Notes: generated from the sequence alone by a model not told the origin. A stretch of 36,243 bases of DNA from an uncultured Lachnospiraceae bacterium (GCA_902793335.1 CADBCZ010000031.1:1-36243); one strand, 5' to 3'; positions 1 to 7,744 are shown, counted from the stretch's first letter. Numbers and translations are program-made.

Positions 1-96
1 GGATATCCTGATGACGAATACTTCTTCCTTAAGCTCTTTGATATGAGCCGCCAGGACTATGTCAGGAATCCTAAATCACACAGAATTTGTGATTGA
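1..96 (+). CDS. 3' end of an unidentified gene (partial)
   Basis: The first frame is open from the window edge to a TGA at 94-96 and gives 31 residues, including FFLKLFDMSRQDYV. I do not recognise the family. The downstream frame continues in phase straight after the TGA with WYL-family sequence. So this piece is either the true end of another gene fused by deletion to a WYL remnant, or an unrecognised upstream part of the same broken gene. Too little is visible to decide. Confidence 0.35.
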   Translation, partial: GYPDDEYFFLKLFDMSRQDYVRNPKSHRICD

Positions 97-786
97 GGCG
101 ATTTTATTAGTGATTATCAAGCAAAGGATATAAGGAAAGATGCACTTGTAACTAATAGATTCAGGACGTTAAATAAAAATGTACTGAATAATGTTTCGTT
201 GATCTATGATGCTATGAGTAAGAAACTTGATGGACAAAGACATATTCCGGAGAAGATAACATTTCAATATATGAAATCTGATATTAATGATTTGTCAAAA
301 CAAATAGTAAGACACAAAGGCATGAAATATAGTGTTAGTCCATATAGACTTATTATTAATGATGGTAACTATTACTTATTAGCATTTGATGATTACAGTC
401 AGGAAATGAGAACATACAGGGTTGACAGGATGAAATCAGTAGCTTTAAGTGGACAGGCAAGAGAAGGTGAAGAAGTTTTTAAAAGTATCGATGTTGAAAC
501 CTATACTCAAAGGACGTTTTCTATGTTTAGTGGAGTGAAGGAGAGAGTTAGAATAAAGTTCCCGCTGCATTTACTCGATTCTGTATATGAAAGATTTGGA
601 AAAGATAAAACTATATATCAAAAGACGGACAATCATCATTTTTCTGTTGTTACAGATGTAGAGATAAGTGAACAGTTTTTTGGATGGTTGTGTGGTTTTG
701 GTAAAAAGGCGGTTATAGAATCACCTCAGGAAGTTGTTGAACAATTTAAAAATTATATGATAAATATTATCAAACAATATGAATAA
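97..786 (+). pseudogene. WYL-domain transcriptional regulator, N-terminally truncated
   Basis: The open frame from 97 to the stop at 784-786 encodes the middle and C-terminal parts of a WYL regulator. The 'NRFRTLNKNVL' linker is followed by 'YSVSPYRLIINDGNYYLLAF' and 'YRVDRM', the signature of the ligand- or nucleic-acid-sensing WYL fold, and then a WCX-like C-terminal extension. The usual N-terminal winged helix-turn-helix is missing. No ATG with a ribosome binding site exists. A TTG at 199 would begin a 195-residue product, but WYL-like residues continue upstream of it to the TGA at 94-96. I therefore read it as a 5'-truncated remnant that could not bind its operator. WYL proteins often regulate defence genes in this group. 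A functional TTG-started WYL-only protein is the alternative. Confidence 0.7.
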
Positions 787-848
787 AAAGATGTTAAAAG
801 ATGTTCTGTTTTAGTATGAAAATTGTTGGTATATCGTAGCTGAGATGT

Positions 849-1082
849 TTGATTTTGCTTATCAGTTATGATATACTATCGATTGACAAAGGAAAAAATG
901 AGTTATCAGTTATGACATACAATAGGTTTTTTGTTCCTATGGCATCTGCAGAAGTAACAATGGTTCCTCAGAATTATGTTGAGCTTACAAGTGAAGAGGA
1001 TATTAAGAAGATGAATAAGATTCTTGATCTGCTTGACGAGGATGATGATGTCCAGGCTGTTTACCACAATTGGTATAGTTAA
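849..1082 (+). pseudogene. YebC/PmpR-type regulator, C-terminal fragment
   Basis: From about 948 to the stop this frame matches the C-terminal end of YebC/PmpR proteins: '[13 protein letters not shown]', an acidic helix '[16 protein letters not shown]', and the end. Intact members have about 240 residues; only about 44 are homologous here. The 33 codons before the match, from a TTG at 849, are not YebC-like and carry a repeated 'atcagttatga' motif, so the 5' part was lost or replaced. YebC proteins help the ribosome pass proline-rich stretches or act as regulators. A full copy presumably lies elsewhere in the genome (inference). No convincing ribosome binding site precedes the TTG. Confidence 0.7.
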
Positions 1083-1157
1083 TAATACATTTATTATCTG
1101 TACGGTATGAGGTGTTTTTGTTTTATAAAAATATTCTTTTGTAATAAAAAGGATTGA

Positions 1158-1616
1158 TTAAAGCAGGTTATTCGGTTCATTGTCATTTGAATTAGTTATA
1201 ATCATTTCTTCCTCAACTCTGTCTGCTATACGTGAAGCTTGAATCATTTTTTCTTTCTGCTGCTCCATATGTTCTATTTCTTTCTTGATTTTGGGATAGG
1301 TAAGCTGGTCCTTGATAAAGAAATAAACTGCTGCAGCAACTAAAAATATGGCTATTGCCGTACTGAAACGATTGGATACACCAATAGCAGGAAGCCCTTT
1401 ATATATTGTTGCAGCACTTCCTATTAAAGAAACTATGGTTCGTAGGAATGAAAGGTGGGTCTGTTCTACTGAGAGTTTTGTATTTTGAAATGCAAGGTTA
1501 GTTCTGATAACAGACAAACCTGTACGATCATAAGACAGATCGGTTCTGGCTAAAGCCAATTCCTGCTCCAGTTTTTTGCGTTTGTCTTTATCCTTCTTAT
1601 CCTTTTTTTCTTTCAT
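1158..1616 (-). CDS. DUF202-like small membrane protein with heptad repeats
   Basis: The product has 152 residues from the ATG at 1616, which has AGGAG nine bases upstream on the minus strand; a longer reading from 1667 has no such site. The N-terminus is strongly Lys/Asp-charged. Residues 20-61 form six perfect heptads with Thr at 25, 32, 39, 46, 53 and 60, and Arg before Thr in four of them. The last heptad, 'LSFLRT', leads into the first membrane segment, as in DUF202 proteins ('RT.L...RT'). Two hydrophobic segments lie at about 61-73 and 85-100, followed by a coiled-coil-like Glu/Lys/Gln tail. The family function is unknown. The gene stands alone, facing the decayed edge of the window. 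Confidence 0.6.
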   Translation of the reverse strand: MKEKKDKKDKDKRKKLEQELALARTDLSYDRTGLSVIRTNLAFQNTKLSVEQTHLSFLRTIVSLIGSAATIYKGLPAIGVSNRFSTAIAIFLVAAAVYFFIKDQLTYPKIKKEIEHMEQQKEKMIQASRIADRVEEEMIITNSNDNEPNNLL

Positions 1617-1720
1617 ATATCCATGCTCCTTTATAAATGGCAAGAGGTTAATTTTTACATATATCACTATATATCATATTATAATGCATAGAGATAAATT
1701 GGTCAAAATAATTCACAAAA

Positions 1721-1745
1721 AAGCAGGAGGGTTCTTGCTTTTTTT
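1721..1745 (+). terminator. Rho-independent terminator (possibly bidirectional)
   Basis: AAGCAGGA (1721-1728) pairs with TCTTGCTT (1733-1740) through one G-U pair, with a four-base loop and a run of T to 1745. A-rich sequence on the other side would also give a T run on the minus strand. It insulates the downstream promoter from upstream transcription. Confidence 0.55.
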
Positions 1746-1774
1746 GTAAAAAATGTAAAATCATATAAAACCTA

Positions 1775-1803
1775 TTGACATAGTATGAATAACATGATAG
1801 TAT
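1775..1803 (+). promoter_or_regulatory. Sigma-A-type promoter of the amino acid transport operon
   Basis: TTGACA (1775-1780) and TAGTAT (1798-1803) are separated by 17 bases. A start near 1810 gives a 5' leader of about 250 nt before the first structural gene. That leader holds the leader peptide and attenuator. Confidence 0.7.
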
Positions 1804-1858
1804 TACGACCTGTAAGGAACAAACGTCATACAACAATGAAGAAAGGAGATATGACAAG

Positions 1859-1963
1859 ATGAGGACTATATATTTTTTAATGTGCTGCAATATGTGTCGA
1901 ATGCTAAACTCCCGGGCAGAAGAAATGGTCGGATGTAGGCGTGCTTGTCATGCATCCATCTGA
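1859..1963 (+). CDS. Cys/Met-rich leader peptide (34 aa), putative attenuator sensor
   Basis: The ATG at 1859 has AGGAG (1844-1848) ten bases upstream. The frame runs 34 codons to TGA at 1961-1963. Cys codons are 9, 10, 13, 26 and 30; Met codons are 1, 8, 12, 15 and 23, so nearly a third of the peptide is sulfur amino acids. The dense cluster, residues 8-15 (MCCNMCRM), lies just before the 5' strand of a 10-bp hairpin at 1909-1918. A ribosome waiting on the Cys codons would leave that strand free. A ribosome moving on to the stop would cover it. This is the layout of a classical leader peptide. Function is inferred from layout and codon content; I know no named family. An overlapping ATG at 1851 has only two bases after AGGAG and stops after three codons. 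Confidence 0.75.
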   Translation: MRTIYFLMCCNMCRMLNSRAEEMVGCRRACHASI

Positions 1964-2028
1964 AATGATTTGTAGAACCGAGTCATTATAGAGACCATTT
2001 GCCCGGGAGAAAACTCGGGCTATTTTAT
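1909..2028 (+). promoter_or_regulatory. Transcription attenuator with competing antiterminator and terminator
   Basis: CTCCCGGGCA (1909-1918) is perfectly complementary to TGCCCGGGAG (2000-2009). The enclosed part adds ATGGTC/GACCAT (1925-1930/1993-1998) and two smaller hairpins: GGATGT/GCATCC, and AATGA (1964-1968) with TCATT (1983-1987). The same 3' strand can instead pair with CTCGGGC (2014-2020) across an AAAA loop with a two-base bulge. That forms a hairpin followed by TATTTTATT, a terminator. The two structures exclude each other. The 5' strand lies inside the leader-peptide frame, so translation can choose between them. Predicted logic: Cys shortage, ribosome stalls, the large stem forms, read-through. 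It fits no riboswitch class I know. Confidence 0.7.
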
Positions 2029-2061
2029 TGACTTAAATGTAGAAGAGAGAGGAGAATTATT

Positions 2062-3765
2062 ATGAGAAAAACATTTATTAAAAAAATCGTGGCAAGTATT
2101 CTTGCAACAACTTTAGGAATAGGAGCTTTGACAGGATGCGGCTCAGCTAGTGCAAAGCCAAACGGTCAGGCAGACACAGCTGAAAGTACAAAAGAGGAAA
2201 CTGCAGATAACAACGAAAACGTAGTTTACAGAACTTTAGATGAGATCAAGGAAGACGGAACAATTAATATCGGAGTTTTCTCAGACAAGAACCCATTTGG
2301 TTATGTAGATGAAAACGGAGATTATCAGGGATATGATGTTTACTTTGCAGAGAGAATCGGTAAGGATCTTGGAGTTAAGATCAATTATGTTTCTACTGAG
2401 GCGGCAAGCAGAGTTGAGTATCTTGAAACAGGTAAGGTTGATATAGTACTTGCCAATTTCACAGTAACAGATGAGAGAGCAGAGAAAGTAGATTTCGCTC
2501 TTCCTTATATGAATGTAGCACTCGGTGTTGTGTCACCGGAGGATAAAGTGATCGAAGATCTTGAGCAGATTGGAGCAGACGATCAGGTGATTGTTATTTC
2601 AGGAACCACAGCTGAGACATATCTTGAGGAAAATTATCCTGATATCAAGCTTCAGAAATTTGATACTTATGCAACAGCTAAGACATCTTTTGAAAACGGA
2701 ACTGGAGTTGCATGGGCTAATGATAATACAGAGGTTATTGCATACGCACTTGAAAATGAGGGTTATAAGGTAGGTATTCCTTCACTTGGAAGTCAGGATA
2801 CAATCGCTCCTGCAGTTTCAAAGGGTAACAGCACATTACTTGACTGGATCAATGATGAGATCAAGACACTCGGTGAAGAGAACTTCTTCCATGCGGATTA
2901 TGAAGCAACACTTCTTGATACTTACGGTAAAGACTATGAAGATACTCTTGTAGTAGAGGGTGGTGTAACAGGTAATGAGGATGCAGCAAAAGAATCAACA
3001 GATTCTTCAGAACTTGATATTGTACCTGGTAATGGTGAAACAATCAAAATCGCAGCTTCAGCTACACCTCATGCAGAGATATTAGCACAGGCAGCAGGAA
3101 TTTTAGAAGGATACGGATATAAGCTTGACGTTGTAGAATTTGATGATTATGTTCAGCCTAATCTTGTAGTAGAGTCAGACGAATTTGATGCAAACTATTT
3201 CCAGCATATTCCATATCTTAACAGCTTTAACGAGGAGCAGGGAACACATCTTGTAAATGCAGGTGGAATTCATTATGAGCCATTCGGAATTTATCCGGGA
3301 ACAAAGAAGAGCTTAGAAGATATTGAGAAAGGTGATTCAATCGCCGTACCTAACGATACTACTAATGAGGCAAGAGCACTTCTTCTTCTTCAGGATAACG
3401 GACTTCTTAAGTTAAAGGATGGTGCAGGAATTGAGGCTACTGTAAATGATATTGTAGAAAATCCTTATGAGATTGAATTTGTAGAGCTTGAGGCTGCACA
3501 GGTTGCAAGAGTAGTAAATGAGGTTGCATTTGTTGTATTAAATGGTAACTATGCTTTAGAGGCAGGTTATTCAGTTGGAAAAGATTCAATTGCATATGAG
3601 TCAAGTGATTCAATCGCTGCACAGACATATGTAAATATTATTGCTGTAAAAGAAGGCAATGAGAACAGCGATAAGATCAAGGCATTGGTTTCAGTACTTA
3701 GATCAGCAGAAATTAAGAAGTTTATCGAAGATACTTATGATGGAGCAGTTGTATTTTTTGAGTAA
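2062..3765 (+). CDS. Fused dual solute-binding lipoprotein (cysteine-type SBP_bac_3 + MetQ/NlpA)
   Basis: The product has 567 residues with a lipoprotein signal and lipobox LTGC (Cys26). Residues about 66-299 are a family 3 amino acid binding protein. They strongly recall Campylobacter CjaA (cysteine binder), with 'IGVFSDKNPFGYVDENG', 'ANFTVTDERAEKVDFALPYM' and 'DTIAPAVSKGN'. After a Ser/Glu/Asp-rich linker (about 300-326), residues 327-567 are a complete NlpA/MetQ-type methionine binding domain ('IKIAASATPHAEIL', 'PNLVVESDEFDANYFQH', 'FGIYPG'). Each half normally exists as its own protein of about 260-280 residues. Only the first has a signal peptide, so one lipid anchor carries both receptors. 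The ribosome binding site is AGGAG before 2062. The genes behind it supply one transporter for each half. Substrates are inferred from family resemblance. Confidence 0.88.
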   Translation: MRKTFIKKIVASILATTLGIGALTGCGSASAKPNGQADTAESTKEETADNNENVVYRTLDEIKEDGTINIGVFSDKNPFGYVDENGDYQGYDVYFAERIGKDLGVKINYVSTEAASRVEYLETGKVDIVLANFTVTDERAEKVDFALPYMNVALGVVSPEDKVIEDLEQIGADDQVIVISGTTAETYLEENYPDIKLQKFDTYATAKTSFENGTGVAWANDNTEVIAYALENEGYKVGIPSLGSQDTIAPAVSKGNSTLLDWINDEIKTLGEENFFHADYEATLLDTYGKDYEDTLVVEGGVTGNEDAAKESTDSSELDIVPGNGETIKIAASATPHAEILAQAAGILEGYGYKLDVVEFDDYVQPNLVVESDEFDANYFQHIPYLNSFNEEQGTHLVNAGGIHYEPFGIYPGTKKSLEDIEKGDSIAVPNDTTNEARALLLLQDNGLLKLKDGAGIEATVNDIVENPYEIEFVELEAAQVARVVNEVAFVVLNGNYALEAGYSVGKDSIAYESSDSIAAQTYVNIIAVKEGNENSDKIKALVSVLRSAEIKKFIEDTYDGAVVFFE

Positions 3766-3826
3766 AAAATATACGTTTTTGAAATGTTTCGCAATTGAAA
3801 AAATAACAGTGTGACAGGGAGCAGAT

Positions 3827-4840
3827 ATGAGTGAAATAGAGATTAAAAATCTTACAAAAGAATTTAATATAAAAGATATCACTGTCAAAGCGCTTGACAA
3901 TATCAACCTTTCTATTGATAAGGGCGATATATTTGGAATCATTGGAATGTCAGGTGCAGGAAAGAGTACCTTGGTAAGATCCATTAATTTTCTTGAAAAA
4001 CCTACTAATGGTCAGGTGCTTATTGATGGCGTTGATCTTGCTTCGTTAAGTGAAAAAGAGCTTAGAAAGAAGCGCGGTGAGATTGGAATGATCTTTCAGG
4101 GTTTCAATCTGTTAGAACAAAAAAGTGTTTTGGATAATGTCTGCTTCCCGCTTGAATTAGCTGGAGAAAAAAGAAAAGTGGCAAGAAAGAAAGCGATAGA
4201 ACTCTTAAAGACAGTGAATCTTGAGGAGAAAGCAAAAGCGTACCCTTCACAGCTGTCGGGTGGCCAGAAACAGAGAGTCGCCATAGCAAGGGCGCTTGCC
4301 ACTAATCCCAAAATTCTTCTTTGTGATGAGGCTACGAGTGCACTCGATCCTCAGACAACAGAATCGATTTTAACTCTTTTGAAAGAGATTAATGAAAACC
4401 TCAATATTACAATAGTTGTGATCACTCATCAAATGTCAGTTGTGACAAGAATCTGTAAAAGAGTGGCAATAGTTGATAATGGAGTATTGGTCGAGGAAGG
4501 CGTAGTAGAAGATATATTTAATAATCCTAAGACAGATGCAGCGAAAGAGTTGATATTTGACAAGAAGATTCGTTTTTCACCGGTAGAAACACTTCACGAA
4601 GATAAAAAGATTCGTATTGTGTTTGAGGAAAATTCCGCTTATGAACCCGTGATCGCCAATCTGATTCTTAAAATTGGTACACCGGTTAATATTTTAAAAG
4701 CTAACACTAAGAATGTAGGTGGGAAGGCAGTAGGAGAAATGATACTCGGTCTTCCTGATGGAGAGGAAATTCAGAATGAGATTATAGACAGTTTGAAAGA
4801 GAGAGGATTATCGGTTGCGGAGGTGAGAGAGGATGTTTGA
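3827..4840 (+). CDS. metN: Methionine-type ABC transporter ATPase (MetN) with NIL domain
   Basis: 337 residues. Walker A is GMSGAGKST (40-48), the signature is LSGGQKQR near 143, and Walker B is 'ILLCDEATSALD'. The C-terminal NIL domain (about 262-335) is the ligand-sensing domain by which MetN proteins are inhibited by internal methionine. This domain separates MetN from other amino acid ATPases. The gene follows the fused binding protein by 61 bases and overlaps the permease by 8 bases, so the two are probably translationally coupled. It should power import of methionine delivered by the NlpA half of the lipoprotein. Confidence 0.9.
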   Translation: MSEIEIKNLTKEFNIKDITVKALDNINLSIDKGDIFGIIGMSGAGKSTLVRSINFLEKPTNGQVLIDGVDLASLSEKELRKKRGEIGMIFQGFNLLEQKSVLDNVCFPLELAGEKRKVARKKAIELLKTVNLEEKAKAYPSQLSGGQKQRVAIARALATNPKILLCDEATSALDPQTTESILTLLKEINENLNITIVVITHQMSVVTRICKRVAIVDNGVLVEEGVVEDIFNNPKTDAAKELIFDKKIRFSPVETLHEDKKIRIVFEENSAYEPVIANLILKIGTPVNILKANTKNVGGKAVGEMILGLPDGEEIQNEIIDSLKERGLSVAEVREDV

Positions 4841-5495
4841 TAGTAAAGTTATAGAGATGATACTTGTAGGTGTCAAAGATACTTTGTATATGACTTTGTT
4901 TTCAACCGCTTTCGGATATCTTTTCGGACTTCCTTTTGGTATTATTTTAAATGTGACCCGAAAAGAAGGCTTAAAACCCAATAGGGTAATATACGGAATA
5001 GGAGATTTTATCTGTAATATTATAAGAAGTATTCCTTTTTTGATTTTGTTGATTCTGCTTATACCGTTTACACGTCTTGTAGTTGGTCAAAGTTATGGGT
5101 CAACGGCAACTATAGTGCCTCTGGTAATTTGTGCTGCACCATACATAGCAAGAGTGGTGGAATCATCATTAAATGAAGTTGATGCAGGAGTTATAGAGGC
5201 GGCAAAAGCGATGGGTGCAAGTAATTTACAGATTATATTTAAAGTGCTGCTGGTAGAGGCAAGGGTTTCGCTTTTTACAGGGGCGACCATTACAACGGGC
5301 CTTTTGCTGGGATATTCTGCAATGTCAGGTACCGTCGGTGGCGGTGGGCTTGGTGATATAGCTGTAAGATACGGATATTACAGATGGCAGACGGATATTA
5401 TGTTTATTACGGTTATCCTTCTTATAGTAATATTCCAGATTATTCAGAATCTGGGTACAAAATGGGCATCACATATTGATCACAGGAAGCGCTAA
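4833..5495 (+). CDS. metI: Methionine-type ABC transporter permease (MetI)
   Basis: 220 residues with about five membrane segments and the EAA loop 'AKAMGASNLQIIFKVLLVEA', the contact site for the ATPase. Size and motif fit MetI/YaeE permeases ('GYSAMSGTVGGGGLGDIAVRYGY' is the typical MetI C-terminal segment, shown here only as landmark residues G-S-A-M-S-G and G-G-G-L-G). It starts inside the end of the MetN gene and ends ten bases before the next permease. It would form a MetI2-MetN2 importer. Confidence 0.9.
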   Translation: MFDSKVIEMILVGVKDTLYMTLFSTAFGYLFGLPFGIILNVTRKEGLKPNRVIYGIGDFICNIIRSIPFLILLILLIPFTRLVVGQSYGSTATIVPLVICAAPYIARVVESSLNEVDAGVIEAAKAMGASNLQIIFKVLLVEARVSLFTGATITTGLLLGYSAMSGTVGGGGLGDIAVRYGYYRWQTDIMFITVILLIVIFQIIQNLGTKWASHIDHRKR

Positions 5496-5505
5496 GGAGT
5501 ATGTA

Positions 5506-6150
5506 ATGGATGTTGAGGTAATTAAGTCTTATCTTCCCAATTTTATCAAAGCTTTTTTCTTAACGATTAAGATAGGCTGGATTGGAATTGCTCTGGCATT
5601 TATTATCGGAATCGTGTGTGCATTTATATTATATTTTAAGGTTCCGGTATTTAGTGGATTTGTTAAAGGTTATGTGGAATTGTTCCGAAATACTCCACTT
5701 TTAGTTCAGCTGTTTTTCATATATTACGGTCTGCCCGCAATTGGCGTAAAAATACCGGCAGAGCTTTGCGGTATATTGGGACTGGGCTTGCTTGGCGGAA
5801 GTTATATGGCTGAAAGCTTTAGAAGCGGTTTAGAAGCGGTACCTGTAATACAGACTGAAAGTGCACTTTCCCTGGGAATGACCAGAAGACAGTTGTTTAT
5901 TTATGTTATACTTCCACAGGCATTTTCCATTAGCGTTCCGGCGATTGTTGCCAACATTATTTTTCTGCTGAAAGAGACAAGTGTTTTTTCTGCAATAAGC
6001 TTGATGGATCTGATGTTTACAGCCAAAGATTATATAGGTCTTTACTATAATACATTTGAAAGTTTGTTTTTGCTTGTCATATTCTATATTGTTATGCTGC
6101 TTCCGGTTTCCTTTGCGGGAAGCATTATAGAAAGGAAATGTAGCTTTTAA
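5506..6150 (+). CDS. Polar amino acid ABC transporter permease, first subunit (HisM/TcyB-like)
   Basis: 214 residues from the ATG at 5506 (AGGAG at 5495-5499); the longer TTG reading at 5476 overlaps metI and is unlikely. It has membrane segments typical of the HisMQ family, 'ELFRNTPLLVQLFF' in the first cytoplasmic region, and the EAA loop 'ESALSLGMTRRQLFIYVILP'. Members work as pairs of related permeases with a GlnQ-type ATPase to take up polar amino acids, including cystine. The partner lies 69 bases downstream. The natural ligand receptor is the CjaA-like half of the fused lipoprotein, since no other binding protein is encoded here. Confidence 0.87.
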   Translation: MDVEVIKSYLPNFIKAFFLTIKIGWIGIALAFIIGIVCAFILYFKVPVFSGFVKGYVELFRNTPLLVQLFFIYYGLPAIGVKIPAELCGILGLGLLGGSYMAESFRSGLEAVPVIQTESALSLGMTRRQLFIYVILPQAFSISVPAIVANIIFLLKETSVFSAISLMDLMFTAKDYIGLYYNTFESLFLLVIFYIVMLLPVSFAGSIIERKCSF

Positions 6151-6219
6151 GGTAGAATCTATCATTCACTGCGAGATTTGTGGAAGAATGTATATTTGCG
6201 ATGTTTGGAGACTGATAAT

Positions 6220-6888
6220 ATGGGAATAGAAGTAATATTTAAAGGAAGAAACCTGATAAGATTGATGGAAGGGCTTTTGGTGGCGATGAAGATAAGTCTT
6301 TTATCTGTTGTTATAAGTATTGTGTTAGGCATTATTCTTGGAATGCTTATGACTTTGAAAAAGCCGGGTATTACCTTTATTTCCAGAATCTATCTTGAGA
6401 TAGTAAGAATTATGCCGCAGATGGTTCTTTTATTTATAGTATATTTTGGATTTGCAAAAATGACGGGGATTAATCTTTCTGCGGAAGCATCGGCAGTTAT
6501 TGTTTTTTCATTTTGGGGAACGGCTGAGATGGCAGATTTGGTAAGAGGATGTATGGCAAGTATTCCGAAGATTCAGTATGAAAGCAGCACAGCTCTGGGC
6601 TTTACCCGTTTACAAACTTATGTCCATGTAATTATACCGCAGATAATAAGAAGACTTATTCCATTATCGATAAATCTGATAACAAGAATGATTAAGACGA
6701 CAAGTCTTGTTATGATGATTGGTATTGTTGAGGTGTTAAAGGTTGGCCAACAGATTATAGAGGCTAACAGAAAGAGTGCACCAAATGCTGCTTTTGGTGT
6801 GTTTGCGGTCATTTTTTTACTATATTTTCTGGCTTGCTGGCCAATCAGTCATTTTTCTAAATATCTAGAAAAAAAATGGGAGAATTAA
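6220..6888 (+). CDS. Polar amino acid ABC transporter permease, second subunit
   Basis: 222 residues from the ATG at 6220, preceded by TTTGGAG at nine bases; a TTG at 6178 would add 14 residues without a good site. Same HisMQ fold as the gene before it but clearly diverged: 'EIVRIMPQMVLLFIVYFGF' and EAA loop 'ESSTALGFTRLQTYVHVIIP'. The two permeases would form a heterodimer. The stop is one base from the start of the ATPase gene, so the three are tightly coupled. Confidence 0.87.
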   Translation: MGIEVIFKGRNLIRLMEGLLVAMKISLLSVVISIVLGIILGMLMTLKKPGITFISRIYLEIVRIMPQMVLLFIVYFGFAKMTGINLSAEASAVIVFSFWGTAEMADLVRGCMASIPKIQYESSTALGFTRLQTYVHVIIPQIIRRLIPLSINLITRMIKTTSLVMMIGIVEVLKVGQQIIEANRKSAPNAAFGVFAVIFLLYFLACWPISHFSKYLEKKWEN

Positions 6889-6889
6889 T

Positions 6890-7630
6890 ATGGATGAGAT
6901 ATTAAAGATAGAACATCTGAATAAAAAATTTGACGACCTGACTGTATTAGAGGATATAAGCCTTGAGGTGAAAAAAGGTGAAGTGGTTGTTGTTGTTGGA
7001 CCATCAGGTTGTGGAAAGAGTACATTTTTGAGATGTATCAATGGATTGGAAACTATTCAGGATGGAAAGATACTGTTAGATGGAGAAACTGTCAATCCTC
7101 CTTTGGGTAATATCAAAAATTACAGAGAAAAGATAGGTATGGTTTTTCAGAGTTATGACTTGTTTCCGCACAAGACAATTATAGAAAATCTGATGCTGGC
7201 ACCGTTAAAGGTACAGAAAAGAAATAAAGTGGAAGTGAGAAAAGAGGCGGAGGAATTACTTGAAAAGGTTGGATTATCTTCTAAGAAAGATAATTATCCG
7301 CGACAGTTATCGGGTGGTCAAAAGCAGAGAGTAGCAATAGTCAGGGCACTTATTATGCATCCGGAGGTGTTATTATTTGACGAGGTTACTGCAGCGTTGG
7401 ATCCGGAAATGGTCAGGGAAGTCTTGGATGTTATTATGGAGCTTGCAAGACAAAATCGTACGATGCTCATAGTTACTCATGAGATGGCGTTTGCCAAAGC
7501 AGTAGCTGACAGGGTAATATTCATGGACGGAGGGGTGATTGTTGAAGACACAGATCCCAAAAGCTTTTTTGAGAATCCGGCTACTGAAAGAGCAAAAAAA
7601 TTTCTTAGTACTTTTGAATATAATGAGTGA
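6890..7630 (+). CDS. Polar amino acid ABC transporter ATPase (GlnQ/TcyC-like)
   Basis: 246 residues: Walker A GPSGCGKST (37-45), 'LSGGQKQRVAIVRAL' signature, Walker B 'VLLFDEVTAALDPE', and the switch His in 'LIVTHEM'. It has no NIL domain, which separates it from the MetN-type ATPase earlier in the operon. The unit thus holds two different ATPases for two permease sets but one shared binding lipoprotein. It closes the operon and is followed directly by a strong terminator. Confidence 0.9.
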   Translation: MDEILKIEHLNKKFDDLTVLEDISLEVKKGEVVVVVGPSGCGKSTFLRCINGLETIQDGKILLDGETVNPPLGNIKNYREKIGMVFQSYDLFPHKTIIENLMLAPLKVQKRNKVEVRKEAEELLEKVGLSSKKDNYPRQLSGGQKQRVAIVRALIMHPEVLLFDEVTAALDPEMVREVLDVIMELARQNRTMLIVTHEMAFAKAVADRVIFMDGGVIVEDTDPKSFFENPATERAKKFLSTFEYNE

Positions 7631-7631
7631 A

Positions 7632-7659
7632 AGCAGGAACATAACATCCTGCTTTTTTT
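7632..7659 (+). terminator. Terminator of the transport operon
   Basis: AGCAGGA (7632-7638) pairs with TCCTGCT (7647-7653), followed by seven T. The stem begins two bases after the stop codon of the ATPase gene. Confidence 0.85.
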
Positions 7660-7715
7660 GAGCACTTTTATATAGACGTATATGTTTGAAAATATTAAAA
7701 ACAGTGGGAATTTGA

Positions 7716-7744
7716 TTGATAAAAGCACAGTGATAATCTATAAT
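7716..7744 (+). promoter_or_regulatory. Promoter of the B12-related two-gene unit
   Basis: TTGATA (7716-7721) and TATAAT (7739-7744) with 17 bases between. No cobalamin riboswitch is visible in the short leader (about 7752-7809). Confidence 0.6.

Noticed and set aside
1648-1890. Open frame on the minus strand opposite the operon leader
   Set aside because: It has no ribosome binding site or family resemblance and lies opposite the promoter and leader peptide; a chance frame.
1859-2028. T-box or SAM riboswitch upstream of the transport operon
   Set aside because: The T-box core TGGAACCGCG is absent (only TGTAGAACCGAG is present) and no SAM-I conserved blocks are seen. The leader peptide and two-state stem explain the region better.
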